DNA from: Novosphingobium sp. 18050
GTDB lineage: Bacteria > Pseudomonadota > Alphaproteobacteria > Sphingomonadales > Sphingomonadaceae
DNA: 64,000 bases
Reading direction: 5' to 3'
Assembly (NCBI RefSeq): GCF_902706195.1
Contig: NZ_CACSJO010000003.1
Span: forward strand, 238,545-302,544
Shown in pieces: positions 31,559 through 39,048 of the stretch; within the stretch, counting starts at the first letter, position 1, and each line of letters opens with the position of its first letter. Made by a program: the position numbers and the translations under genes. The notes below the pieces were generated by a model. The model searched no databases and had not been told where the DNA came from. It saw only the letters and a list, made by a program, of their open reading frames with translations.

Positions 31559-31980
31559 CAGCTTTCTTTGACACCAGCGCTGTTATCGCGTTGTCGGACC
31601 CGCAGGAACCAAATCATGCTTGGTCTATGTCCGAGTTTACCGCTCGGCAGGCAGAAGGGCCGATCGTAATTAGCGATGTGATCTATGCCGAGGTTTCGGT
31701 GGGAATGAACGCTCGGGAGGATGTCGACGCTATCATTCAACAGTTTGGTCTCGAAAGGGCTGAGCGCGACGACGGCGCATTATTCGACGCCGCTAAAAGG
31801 TTTCATAAATACAAGAAAAAAGACGGAGGCCCTAAGTTGAACGTACTCCCTGATTTTTTCATTGGTGCGGCCGCGCGATCTTTAGATATCCCTCTTGTCA
31901 CCGCAAATCCAAAAGATTTTCGGCACTTCTTTAGCGGCTTACGAATTGTCCATCCCAATGGGGAAGAAGTGGTACCTTAA
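31555..31980 (+). CDS. PIN-domain ribonuclease (VapC-like)
   Basis: A 141-aa PIN protein with all expected acidic residues: D6 (FFDTSAVIAL), E46 (VIYAEVSVG), D100 (LPDFFIGAAA) and the N118/D121 region (VTANPKDF). VapC toxins cut tRNA or rRNA when freed from an antitoxin. Here no VapB-like gene precedes it. The upstream partner is the unknown 363-aa protein, and the RHH protein opens the operon. It converges with the HIRAN gene with 27 bp between stops. Confidence 0.88.
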   Translation: MTAFFDTSAVIALSDPQEPNHAWSMSEFTARQAEGPIVISDVIYAEVSVGMNAREDVDAIIQQFGLERAERDDGALFDAAKRFHKYKKKDGGPKLNVLPDFFIGAAARSLDIPLVTANPKDFRHFFSGLRIVHPNGEEVVP

Positions 31981-32007
31981 CCATCTCCGTCGAGCGTCCC
32001 GCATGTT

Positions 32008-32424
32008 CTAATCATCCGGCCAAATCTCATCTGGATAGAAATCTGGCTCGGGATCGAACAGAGGAACGTCTGGATCATCCGGCTCAACCAGCATGGCGCC
32101 TGTCAGCTGGGGTGCTGCTCCGTCAAACGATACGCGGATCCAAGCACCGAAATCAGCCTTTCGCTGGAACACAGCCTGGGCATCGAAACTTGAGATGAGC
32201 GCCCCCAAGCGGGGTGCGCGCTCAGCACTGATGTAGCCGATCTGCACATCACGGATGGAAAAAACCGCGATGGCATGCGGGTCATTCTTGTTGCGGGGCT
32301 CGGGCACCAGCGTGACCGGCTCGCCGGCTTGGCACAGCAGCGTTTCGAACTGCCGATTGGAACCGTCAGCATTGGGAAAAGCAGCGCCTACAACCGCAAG
32401 CGACATTGATGGCGGGGTAGTCAT
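32008..32424 (-). CDS. HIRAN-domain protein co-transcribed with the repressor
   Basis: A 138-aa protein. LAVVGAAFPNADGSNRQFE, VTLVPEPRNKNDPHAIAVF and VQIGYISAERAPRLGAL form the HIRAN fold, which recognises DNA ends or stalled forks in larger remodellers. Here it stands alone, with an acidic C-terminal tail (DPEPDFYPDEIWPDD). It begins 8 bp after the repressor stop on the same strand, so it should be expressed in the lysogen. A role in exclusion or DNA-damage sensing is possible but not shown. Confidence 0.85.
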   Translation of the reverse strand: MTTPPSMSLAVVGAAFPNADGSNRQFETLLCQAGEPVTLVPEPRNKNDPHAIAVFSIRDVQIGYISAERAPRLGALISSFDAQAVFQRKADFGAWIRVSFDGAAPQLTGAMLVEPDDPDVPLFDPEPDFYPDEIWPDD

Positions 32425-32432
32425 CGCTCGGC

Positions 32433-33095
32433 TCAGGTTCTGCGGAATACCCCGGCCACGCGGCCGATGATGTAGACGTCGCTCGGGTCGACAATCTCCT
32501 CCGGCACCTGGGCGTTGTCAGCCATCAGCTTGTATCTGCCGTCCGGCATCACGCGCACGCGCTTGATCGTGCCGAAACCGCCGAAGTCCAGCGCCCAAAT
32601 TCCTTCCTGCCGGTCGAAGGTGCGCTGCGATCGGTCGATCAGTACGATGTCGCGGTCGTTGATGGTCGGGTACATACTGTCCCCCATCGGCTTGACGATG
32701 GACAGTTGCGCGCCCGACGTGTGGGTGAAGTTACTAACCCATTCTTCCGGAATCCAGCGCGCAACCCTTTCGACGTGCGATCCGTCAAGAAAGCCAGCGC
32801 CCATCCCGAGAGAAAGATCGATTTCCTCGACCTTCACCAATCCCATCTGCGCAGCGATCTCTTCGGGTGACGGCGGGATGAACGCGTCTTCCGCAGGGTC
32901 GTCAACCTCACCTTCAAGATAAGCCGCCGTAGTTTGCAGCAGGCGGGCAATCTTATGGAGGTAGCTCGACCCCGACGAATGCCCGGTGACGATCTTGCCG
33001 ATTGTCGCCTGACTGACGCCTACAGCGCGCGCAAGCGAGGACTGAGAATAGCCCATAGCCTTCATTCGTTCGGCGACACGCTCGGCGTTGATCAT
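32433..33095 (-). CDS. CI-type phage repressor (XRE helix-turn-helix plus S24 autopeptidase)
   Basis: Maintains lysogeny. The 220-aa protein has an HTH at residues 15-40 (YSQSSLARAVGVSQATIGKI) and a LexA-like peptidase with Ser140 (MGDSMYP) and Lys178 (TIKRV). An Ala100-Gly101 pair in LGMGAGFLD is a fitting self-cleavage site. This predicts RecA-dependent induction by DNA damage. It is divergent from the Cro-like gene across an operator region with nested dyads. Confidence 0.93.
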   Translation of the reverse strand: MINAERVAERMKAMGYSQSSLARAVGVSQATIGKIVTGHSSGSSYLHKIARLLQTTAAYLEGEVDDPAEDAFIPPSPEEIAAQMGLVKVEEIDLSLGMGAGFLDGSHVERVARWIPEEWVSNFTHTSGAQLSIVKPMGDSMYPTINDRDIVLIDRSQRTFDRQEGIWALDFGGFGTIKRVRVMPDGRYKLMADNAQVPEEIVDPSDVYIIGRVAGVFRRT

Positions 33096-33104
33096 GCTCG
33101 CACT

Positions 33105-33170
33105 CTACAACTTTGGTCATATTCCGAAATCATACAATTCCTATTGACCAGTCTATAGCGAAGGTTGTAG
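33105..33170. promoter_or_regulatory. Lysis-lysogeny operator region with nested inverted repeats
   Basis: Between the divergent repressor and Cro-like genes an outer pair, CTACAAC (33105-33111) and GTTGTAG (33164-33170), encloses an inner pair, TGGTCAT (33114-33120) and ATTGACCA (33143-33150). This is likely where the repressor and Cro-like protein compete. No single clear promoter hexamer pair can be assigned. Confidence 0.55.
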
Positions 33171-33179
33171 TTCGATCTC

Positions 33180-33509
33180 ATGGACAAGGTAGTCACCCCA
33201 TTTGAGGCATTGCAGCACGGCGTTGCGATTGCTGGCGGACAGTCGGCTACGGCTCGCATATGCAAGGTTTCTCAAACAGCTGTCTGGAAATGGCTGCAAA
33301 GCGGAAAGCGGCTTCCCGCAGAACATGTGCTGCCAATGTCTGCGGCAACGGGCATCTCGCCCCACACTTACCGCCCCGACATCTACCCGCTTTCCCTTGT
33401 GATCGAGGAACCTGACTACACCGAAGAGTGTGGGCCAGTCCTAACCACAAAGGTGGACCCCGTCGTTTGCGATCATCCGGCGAAAGCGCAACGGAAAGAC
33501 GTCGCCTGA
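33180..33509 (+). CDS. Cro/YdaS-like helix-turn-helix regulator
   Basis: A 109-aa protein starting MDKVVTPFEALQHGVAIAGG with ATARICKVSQTAVWKWLQSG, a Cro/YdaS-type HTH. It is the first rightward gene opposite the repressor, so it is probably the early lytic regulator. Its stop overlaps the next gene (TGATG). Confidence 0.82.
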   Translation: MDKVVTPFEALQHGVAIAGGQSATARICKVSQTAVWKWLQSGKRLPAEHVLPMSAATGISPHTYRPDIYPLSLVIEEPDYTEECGPVLTTKVDPVVCDHPAKAQRKDVA

Positions 33510-34000
33510 TGACGAAGCTCCGCACACCCCTGTCATTCTCCCTCGCGATCACGACCGTTGCTGGCGCGATCGGTTGGAAAGCTGCCGCCAAGGTAACGCG
33601 CCGTTCTGTGCGCACCGTGCGCCACTGGAGCGAAAGCGACCGCCATGGAACGCCCACCCTCGATCAGGCTATCGCCCTGGACCGCGCCTTTATCGAGGCC
33701 GGCGGCGATCATGGGCCGATCCTGGCTTGCTACGGCCTGCAACTGGACGTGGCGATGGTCGACGCCGTCGCCTGCCGCGCTGCCCTGGCAGAAGACGTTG
33801 CTCTGTTCTCCCGCGAAACCGGCGAAGCTGTCGGCCGCTGCATTCAGGCCCTCGCGCCGGGCGCTTCGCCTGCGATGATTCAGGCCGCCATCCTTGAGAC
33901 CGAAGAAGCTGACGCGGTTGTTCCGCGCCTCCTCGGCCGTCTGAAAGCACTTCTGCCCGGCCATGGGGCCGGGCGTGAAGCCAATGGGGTGATCAAGTAA
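33509..34000 (+). CDS. Putative phage regulatory protein, unknown family
   Basis: A 163-aa protein between the Cro-like and Ogr-like genes. The segment VTRRSVRTVRHWSESDRHG resembles an HTH recognition region. The rest is helical and Ala-rich with CRAALAEDVALFSRETGEAV. It is coupled by overlap to both neighbours. Position suggests a CII-like or replication-control function, but the sequence does not establish it. Confidence 0.65.
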   Translation: MTKLRTPLSFSLAITTVAGAIGWKAAAKVTRRSVRTVRHWSESDRHGTPTLDQAIALDRAFIEAGGDHGPILACYGLQLDVAMVDAVACRAALAEDVALFSRETGEAVGRCIQALAPGASPAMIQAAILETEEADAVVPRLLGRLKALLPGHGAGREANGVIK

Positions 34001-34305
34001 TGCGCGGTCAACGGGTTCAACTCCCGCACGTCAACTGCCCGGCCTGCGGGGGCAGGGCATTTGCGCAGACGGTAGGCAAGAAAAGCCTGCTGTTTCGCGA
34101 ACTCTACTACGCATGCCGCAACCCGGATGCGTGTGGCCATGTGTTCGTCGTCGAAATGATGGCGACGCGGACCACGAAGCCGAGCCGGTTTCCGGCGCCG
34201 CTCCACAAGCTGCCGATGACGACGTGGCGCGAAGCCGCGAACGACCGTGCAGCCAACGATGATGGTCCCCCCGACGAACCGGAATCGAGCGCGACCGTCA
34301 CCTGA
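34000..34305 (+). CDS. ogr: Ogr/Delta-family zinc-finger activator of late transcription
   Basis: A 101-aa protein with paired cysteines C13/C16 (VNCPACGG) and C39/C45 (CRNPDAC), followed by GHVFVVEMMATRTTKPS. This is the Ogr/Delta layout CxxC...CxNxxC...F(V/I)xxE. These activators bind a dyad upstream of late promoters and contact RNA polymerase alpha. The three dyads at 8170, 15982 and 22419 are the natural candidates for its sites. It is encoded in the early region rather than beside gene D as in P2. Confidence 0.88.
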   Translation: MRGQRVQLPHVNCPACGGRAFAQTVGKKSLLFRELYYACRNPDACGHVFVVEMMATRTTKPSRFPAPLHKLPMTTWREAANDRAANDDGPPDEPESSATVT

Positions 34306-34403
34306 ACTGACGGCCGCGCCGAACTGACCTTCTGATCCTGATGATTTCGAACCCGGCTCGCTTCCGGGAACGCCCCAGCTTTGCCTACTCACCGGAGCCC
34401 TCA

Positions 34404-34610
34404 ATGCATCTCCCAAACCATAGCCAGTTCAGCGCGGCGCTCCAGCAGCCCCGCCAGCGGCCGGCCTCAACACCAACTCTGTTCGCCGCATGGCGCGCCG
34501 TGTGGCGCGAAGCCCCGGCCGAAGTGCAGCGCGATCTCCTGCGCCTCGCCTTCATGACGCCTGCCATGCTGGAGGTGTTCGTGCTGGTCTGGTGGATGAC
34601 ACCGGCATGA
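34404..34610 (+). CDS. Small hypothetical phage protein
   Basis: Starts at ATG 34404 after GGAGCCC (34394-34400); an in-frame ATG at 34341 would add 21 residues. A 68-aa protein with a helical TLFAAWRAVWREAPAEVQRD segment and a hydrophobic end, MLEVFVLVWWMTPA, possibly membrane-associated. The stop overlaps the next gene (ATGA). No family recognised. Confidence 0.55.
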   Translation: MHLPNHSQFSAALQQPRQRPASTPTLFAAWRAVWREAPAEVQRDLLRLAFMTPAMLEVFVLVWWMTPA

Positions 34611-34786
34611 TCCGCTCCAGTGAGATCGTCCGCGAAGGCCGCGACGCTGTGGTCGCGGAGAAGTTCCGCGGCGAGCGCCCTGCCGCCAATCCCTACAGCC
34701 GCGCGTCGAAGCGCCACATGTTCTGGCAGCACGGCGCTGATCAGGCGCGCGTGGCGGCTGACCGCGTCCTGCAGATCGGAGCCTGA
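34607..34786 (+). CDS. Small protein resembling ribosome modulation factor family
   Basis: A 59-aa protein: SEIVREGRDAVVAEKFRG, then NPYSRASKRHMFWQHGADQA. The EGxxA...NPY...W..G...A pattern is like the Rmf-type small proteins found in many alphaproteobacterial phages. Overlaps the previous gene and lies four bases before the primase gene. The Rmf relationship is by pattern only. Confidence 0.6.
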   Translation: MIRSSEIVREGRDAVVAEKFRGERPAANPYSRASKRHMFWQHGADQARVAADRVLQIGA

Positions 34787-34789
34787 CCG

Positions 34790-37519
34790 ATGGACATGCG
34801 GGACGATATCCGCCGCGCCTTGATCCCGCTGCTCAAGGCCGATTTCAAATGGAAAAAGGAAACCGGCACTTGGCTGCGTCAGGGTAAGTGCCCGGACTGC
34901 AACGAGGCTTCGGTTTTCACCCATGAGCAAAGCCCGTGGGTGCTCAAGTGCGAACGCACCAACAAGTGTGGCTGGGAAGGCTCGTCCCGCGACCTTTATC
35001 CCGAGATCTTCGATACGTGGTCGAACCGCTTCAAGAAGACGCCCGAGAACCCTGCCGCCGCCGCCGACGCGTACCTGAGTGATGCGCGCAGGCTCAACCT
35101 GCTCGGTATGCGCGATGCGTACTCGCAGGAGTACTTCCACGACGAAGCCCGCAAGATCGGCTCGGCTACCGTGCGCTTCCCGCTGCCCGGCGGCAGCTGG
35201 TGGGAACGCCTGATCGACCAACCCGGCCGGTTCGATCGCAAGGCCCGCTTCGCTTACGGCAAAACCTACAAGGGGCAGGCCTGGCAGCGTCCAGACGTGT
35301 CGATCGAGGACATGGCCAACGCGCCCAGCATCTGGTTTGCCGAAGGCATCTTCAACGCCTGGGCGCTGGAGCAGGCCGGTCAGCGCGCCGCGTCGACCAT
35401 GTCGAGCAACAACTACCCGGCCGAATTCCTCAAGCATTTGCGCACCCACATCGCAGCCTCCGACACGCCGTTCCGCAAACCCAAGATCGTGTTCGCGTTC
35501 GACGTCGGCGCCGCCGGCACGAAGGCGAGCCGGGAATACGTCGAGAAGGCGCGCGGCGAGGGCTGGGATGCCACTGCCGCGCAGCCGATGGGCGAGGACG
35601 AAAACGGCAAGGAACTCGACTGGAACGACCTACTCGTCTTCGACCGCTTAGGCGAGACGCACCGGGCCGAATACCTGTGGCACGGCCGGGTGCTGCTCGC
35701 TGCGACAGCGCAGGAAAAGGCGTTCCTGATCTGGGATAAGCACCGGTGGAACAGCTTCAATTTCACCTTCGGCAACCGGACGTACTGGTGTTCGATCGAC
35801 ATCTCGATCGTGCAGGAGAAGATTGACGAGTACCGCCGGGGCCGCACCCGTGAATTGAAGGAAATCGACAAGGACGAGGAGGCGACGATCCGCGAGGAAG
35901 CCTCCCGCGAGGCCCTGTCGGTCGAAGAAATCGCCAACTGCGCCTTCCGCGTCCTCTACCGCCAGCGTGACGAGGCGACAGACGAGACGAAGTTCTTCCT
36001 CAACATCACCTATCCGAGCGGCAAGCGTCCTTCAGCCAAGGGCGATTTCACCGCCGCCCAGCTGCGCAAGGCCTCGAACTTCGAGGACCGTCTGTTCGCT
36101 TTCGGCGGCGTCTGGACCGGCAACGCCCACCAGTTGACCCGCATCCTGCAGCAGCAGACGCCGGATCTGCCCGATGTGCGCCCGCTGGGCTTCACGGGCT
36201 ACGACCGGGAATCGCAGGCCTACATCTTCGGCCCGATCGCCGTCTTTGGTGGCCGGGTCTACAAGCCAAACGAGAACGAGTTTTTCCAGATCGGCAAGAA
36301 AGCCCTCAAACTGGGCACGTCTGAAAAGCTTCTCGATATCGACTATGATCCCGACCACCTGGACGTCAGCTGGCTCCCGTATCTGTGGACCGCGTACGGT
36401 CCCAAAGGCATCGTCTGCCTGACCTTCTACTTCGCCTCCCTGTTCGCGGAACAGGTGCGCGGCGAGATGAAGAGCTTCCCTTTCCTCGAAATGCACGGCC
36501 TGCCCGGCACCGGTAAGACCACGCTGGTCGAGTTCCTGTGGAAGCAGCTCGGCCGCGAAAATTACGAAGGGTTCGACCCTGCCAAGGCCACGCCGGCAGC
36601 AATGGCCCGCAACCTCGGGAAGGTGGGCAACCTGCCCGTCGTCCTGATCGAGGGCGACCGGCGCGAAGAGGCCACCCATTCCAAGCGGTTCGAATGGGAG
36701 GAACTGAAAACCGCCTACAACGGCCGGTCGGTGCGGTCGCGCGGCGTGAGGAACGGCGGGATGGAAACATTCGAGCCGCCGTTCCGGGGCGCCATCATCA
36801 TCGAACAGAACGAACCTGTGAACGCCTCACGCGCGGTGCTGGAACGCATCATGTCGCTTGGCTTCGACATGGCGGGCTGGTCGGCCGACACGAAGGCGGC
36901 GGCAGAGCGTCTGGAGCAATGGCCGATCGAGAAGATATCCGGCTTCATCGTCCACGCGGCGAAGCGCGAGACCGAGATCATGGCCCGGTTCCGCCAGGCT
37001 TTCGCGCAGTACGAAGCCGAACTGCTGGCGCTGCCGGCGATCCGCACCAACCGCCTCGCCAAGACGCACGGCCAGCTGCTCGCCTTCCTTGATGCGATCC
37101 GTACCATAGTGCCGCTCAGCGATGATCAGCAGGCCGCGACGGCCCGCTTCATCGTCGAAATGGCCACCACGCGCCAGACGGCGATCAACAGCGAAGACCC
37201 TGTCGTCAGCCTGTTCTGGGAACGCTTCGATTACCTCGAGGAAAACGAGGATGCGTCGGGGCTGTCCGGTCACATCAACCATCATCGCCGCCACGACGAA
37301 GGCCTGATCGCCGTCCGCTTGAACGAGATGGAGGCCCGCTGCGCTGACAAGCGCCTGGCACTGCCCACCCACGCCGAACTCATCCGGGCGCTGAAAACCT
37401 CGAAAAACCGCCGCTTCATCGAAGTGTGCCCGGTCAATTCCCGAAACGACAACGTCGGCGCCGTGCGCTGCTGGATCTTCAAGGACAGCAACCGCGCCGC
37501 TGGCGACCGCAAATCCTGA
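34790..37519 (+). CDS. Phage primase-helicase (zinc finger, Toprim and P-loop ATPase)
   Basis: A 909-aa replication protein. The N-terminal zinc site uses C34, C37, C54 and C60 (KCPDC ... KCERTNKC). A Toprim-like region has WFAEGIFNAW (Glu near 184) and VFAFDVGAAGTKASREY (Asp near 239). A P-loop, GLPGTGKTTLVEFL, begins near residue 571 with a following VVLIEGDR. The combination matches prophage primase-helicases that start replication. It is the longest early gene and has the same high GC as the structural block. Confidence 0.88.
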   Translation: MDMRDDIRRALIPLLKADFKWKKETGTWLRQGKCPDCNEASVFTHEQSPWVLKCERTNKCGWEGSSRDLYPEIFDTWSNRFKKTPENPAAAADAYLSDARRLNLLGMRDAYSQEYFHDEARKIGSATVRFPLPGGSWWERLIDQPGRFDRKARFAYGKTYKGQAWQRPDVSIEDMANAPSIWFAEGIFNAWALEQAGQRAASTMSSNNYPAEFLKHLRTHIAASDTPFRKPKIVFAFDVGAAGTKASREYVEKARGEGWDATAAQPMGEDENGKELDWNDLLVFDRLGETHRAEYLWHGRVLLAATAQEKAFLIWDKHRWNSFNFTFGNRTYWCSIDISIVQEKIDEYRRGRTRELKEIDKDEEATIREEASREALSVEEIANCAFRVLYRQRDEATDETKFFLNITYPSGKRPSAKGDFTAAQLRKASNFEDRLFAFGGVWTGNAHQLTRILQQQTPDLPDVRPLGFTGYDRESQAYIFGPIAVFGGRVYKPNENEFFQIGKKALKLGTSEKLLDIDYDPDHLDVSWLPYLWTAYGPKGIVCLTFYFASLFAEQVRGEMKSFPFLEMHGLPGTGKTTLVEFLWKQLGRENYEGFDPAKATPAAMARNLGKVGNLPVVLIEGDRREEATHSKRFEWEELKTAYNGRSVRSRGVRNGGMETFEPPFRGAIIIEQNEPVNASRAVLERIMSLGFDMAGWSADTKAAAERLEQWPIEKISGFIVHAAKRETEIMARFRQAFAQYEAELLALPAIRTNRLAKTHGQLLAFLDAIRTIVPLSDDQQAATARFIVEMATTRQTAINSEDPVVSLFWERFDYLEENEDASGLSGHINHHRRHDEGLIAVRLNEMEARCADKRLALPTHAELIRALKTSKNRRFIEVCPVNSRNDNVGAVRCWIFKDSNRAAGDRKS

Positions 37520-37536
37520 AATCGAAAGGACGAACC

Positions 37537-38037
37537 ATGCGTACCGTTCCCTCGCTTCTGTCCATGCTGGACGATCCTGCCGCTGCGCCCGAACCGCTCG
37601 CGCCCGTCGTGATGCCCTGGGACTATATCCAGATGCGGCGCCTCTCTGCTGGCCTCTCGATTGAGGATGCGTCGAAGCCCTTCTGGCACCGCCCCGAACA
37701 CCGCGCCGATGTCGAACGCAACATGAGCCAGATCGAGACGGTCGGCTTTCGGGTGAAGCGCCTATGGGACATGTCGCGGTCATTCCGCCTGAACCTGACG
37801 GTCTACCGCCAGCTTTGCGACACCCCGCCCGACACGCACCCGCGCCTTTGCCTCGCATGCGGTTGGGACGAATGGTCCCACCAACTCGATGCCGAGGGCT
37901 TCGATTGCGCGTGGTCCGCCGCAAATCCGGAAATCTGCACCCTCTGCGAACAGATCAAGCGGGCGAAGTTCAAGCCCCGGCCCGCGAACACCCAGCCCCA
38001 TTCCCATACCGCCCGCGCCAGCCAGCGCGCCGCCTGA
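37537..38037 (+). CDS. Hypothetical phage protein with paired cysteines
   Basis: A 166-aa protein starting MRTVPSLLSMLDDPAAAPEP after a GAAAGGACGAACC ribosome region. It has LCLACGWDEWSH and ICTLCEQIKRAKF, so four cysteines may bind one zinc. It also has a helical middle with RADVERNMSQIETVGFRVKR. Encoded between the primase and the GapR-like gene. No known function. Confidence 0.65.
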   Translation: MRTVPSLLSMLDDPAAAPEPLAPVVMPWDYIQMRRLSAGLSIEDASKPFWHRPEHRADVERNMSQIETVGFRVKRLWDMSRSFRLNLTVYRQLCDTPPDTHPRLCLACGWDEWSHQLDAEGFDCAWSAANPEICTLCEQIKRAKFKPRPANTQPHSHTARASQRAA

Positions 38038-38051
38038 CCCAAGGAAGTCCC

Positions 38052-38294
38052 ATGTCCGAGACGAATTCCACCGAAGACCGCCTTCGCCTGCTGATCGAGC
38101 GCGTCGAGCGCCTGGAAGAAGAAAAGAAGGGCATCAGCGACGATATTCGCGATGTCTACAGCGAGGCGAAAGCCGTCGGCTACGACACCAAGGTCATGAA
38201 GGTTATCGTGAAGCTGCGCCGTATGCAGCCCGACGATCGCCGCGAAATGGACATGATCGTTGATACCTACAAGAACGCGCTGGGGATCGACTGA
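38052..38294 (+). CDS. GapR-like (DUF2312) DNA-binding protein
   Basis: An 80-aa protein: LRLLIERVERLEEEKKGISD, DIRDVYSEAKAVGYDTKVMK and VIVKLRRMQPDDRREMD are the DUF2312/GapR signature. Host GapR in Caulobacter binds overtwisted DNA and supports replication. A phage copy beside the primase may aid phage DNA replication or compete with the host protein. Good ribosome site AAGGAAG at 38041-38047. Confidence 0.9.
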   Translation: MSETNSTEDRLRLLIERVERLEEEKKGISDDIRDVYSEAKAVGYDTKVMKVIVKLRRMQPDDRREMDMIVDTYKNALGID

Positions 38295-38296
38295 TC

Positions 38297-38494
38297 ATGC
38301 GCCGCCAGCCCACCGACGCCGTCCACGGGATCGGGTGCAATTGCCGCCGCTGCGTTCCGCCTACGCGCCGTGACCTCCGCATACAACGCGTCATCAAGAT
38401 CGCCGCGCGAGCCGCATTCGTAGTGGCCGCCGTGATCGCGATCCCATTCATCATCGTCATCGCCCTGTCAGGTGCGAAAGGAGACAATCGATGA
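38297..38494 (+). CDS. Small single-span membrane protein
   Basis: A 65-aa protein with a Cys/Arg-rich N-terminus (GIGCNCRRCVPPTRRDLR) and one transmembrane helix (AAFVVAAVIAIPFIIVIALS). Its stop overlaps the next gene by four bases. Function unknown. Confidence 0.55.
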   Translation: MRRQPTDAVHGIGCNCRRCVPPTRRDLRIQRVIKIAARAAFVVAAVIAIPFIIVIALSGAKGDNR

Positions 38495-38769
38495 GGTTCT
38501 TATACCTCGAACCCGCCAAGGACTGGATCGACCAGTCGGTGGCAGAGCGTATGCGCCTGTGCGCGGAAGCGCTCTACGCCCACCATCTGATCAGTCTTCG
38601 CCACTTCAACCGCATAACGTCGAGCATCAGTCAGACCGCTGCCCGTCAGCTCGACTTGCGCAGTCGCAATCGCAGACGGACTTTTGAGTGCCGGCGATGT
38701 GACGACACCGGGTACGTCGATCATGCGGGCTTTGCGCAGGAACCGTGCGATCATAAGGTCGGGCCATGA
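38491..38769 (+). CDS. Small hypothetical phage protein with cysteine motif
   Basis: A 92-aa protein starting MRFLYLEPAKDWIDQSVAER. The C-terminal FECRRCDDTGYVDHAG and EPCDH suggest a zinc-ribbon-like site similar to DnaJ-type CxxCxxxG. It overlaps the excisionase-like gene by four bases. No family assigned. Confidence 0.55.
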   Translation: MRFLYLEPAKDWIDQSVAERMRLCAEALYAHHLISLRHFNRITSSISQTAARQLDLRSRNRRRTFECRRCDDTGYVDHAGFAQEPCDHKVGP

Positions 38770-39044
38770 ATCGGGAGCCGCTTCTTCTTACTGAGGCCGA
38801 GGCGGCTTTGCGCCTGCAGGTATGCACTCGCACGCTACGGAAGGCTCGACACTCGGGCCTTCTGCACTACGTGTTGATCGGGCGCTCCATCCGTTACACC
38901 ATGGCGGATCTCGAATCGTATATCGAACGTTTACGTCAGGTTCAGCCGAATTGCCCGCTCAAGGAGCCTACCCGCCGCATATCGCTACCCTCTCGCAAGG
39001 GCGGCGAAATCGTGCCGTTCACGGAGCGCAACCGGCGCCGGTGA
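38766..39044 (+). CDS. Excisionase-like MerR-type helix-turn-helix protein
   Basis: A 92-aa protein: LLLTEAEAALRLQVCTRTLR then HYVLIGRSIRYTMADLESYI, the winged-helix pattern of Xis/AlpA proteins. It lies four bases before the integrase gene on the same strand, as expected for an excision partner. It could also act as a transcription regulator. Confidence 0.8.
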   Translation: MNREPLLLTEAEAALRLQVCTRTLRKARHSGLLHYVLIGRSIRYTMADLESYIERLRQVQPNCPLKEPTRRISLPSRKGGEIVPFTERNRRR

Positions 39045-39048
39045 TCGC

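Noticed and set aside
31555..31980. Calling the PIN gene a standard VapBC toxin-antitoxin pair
   Set aside because: The gene coupled upstream is a 363-aa unknown protein, not a VapB-type antitoxin, and the RHH gene is two genes away. A classical VapBC label would overstate the evidence.
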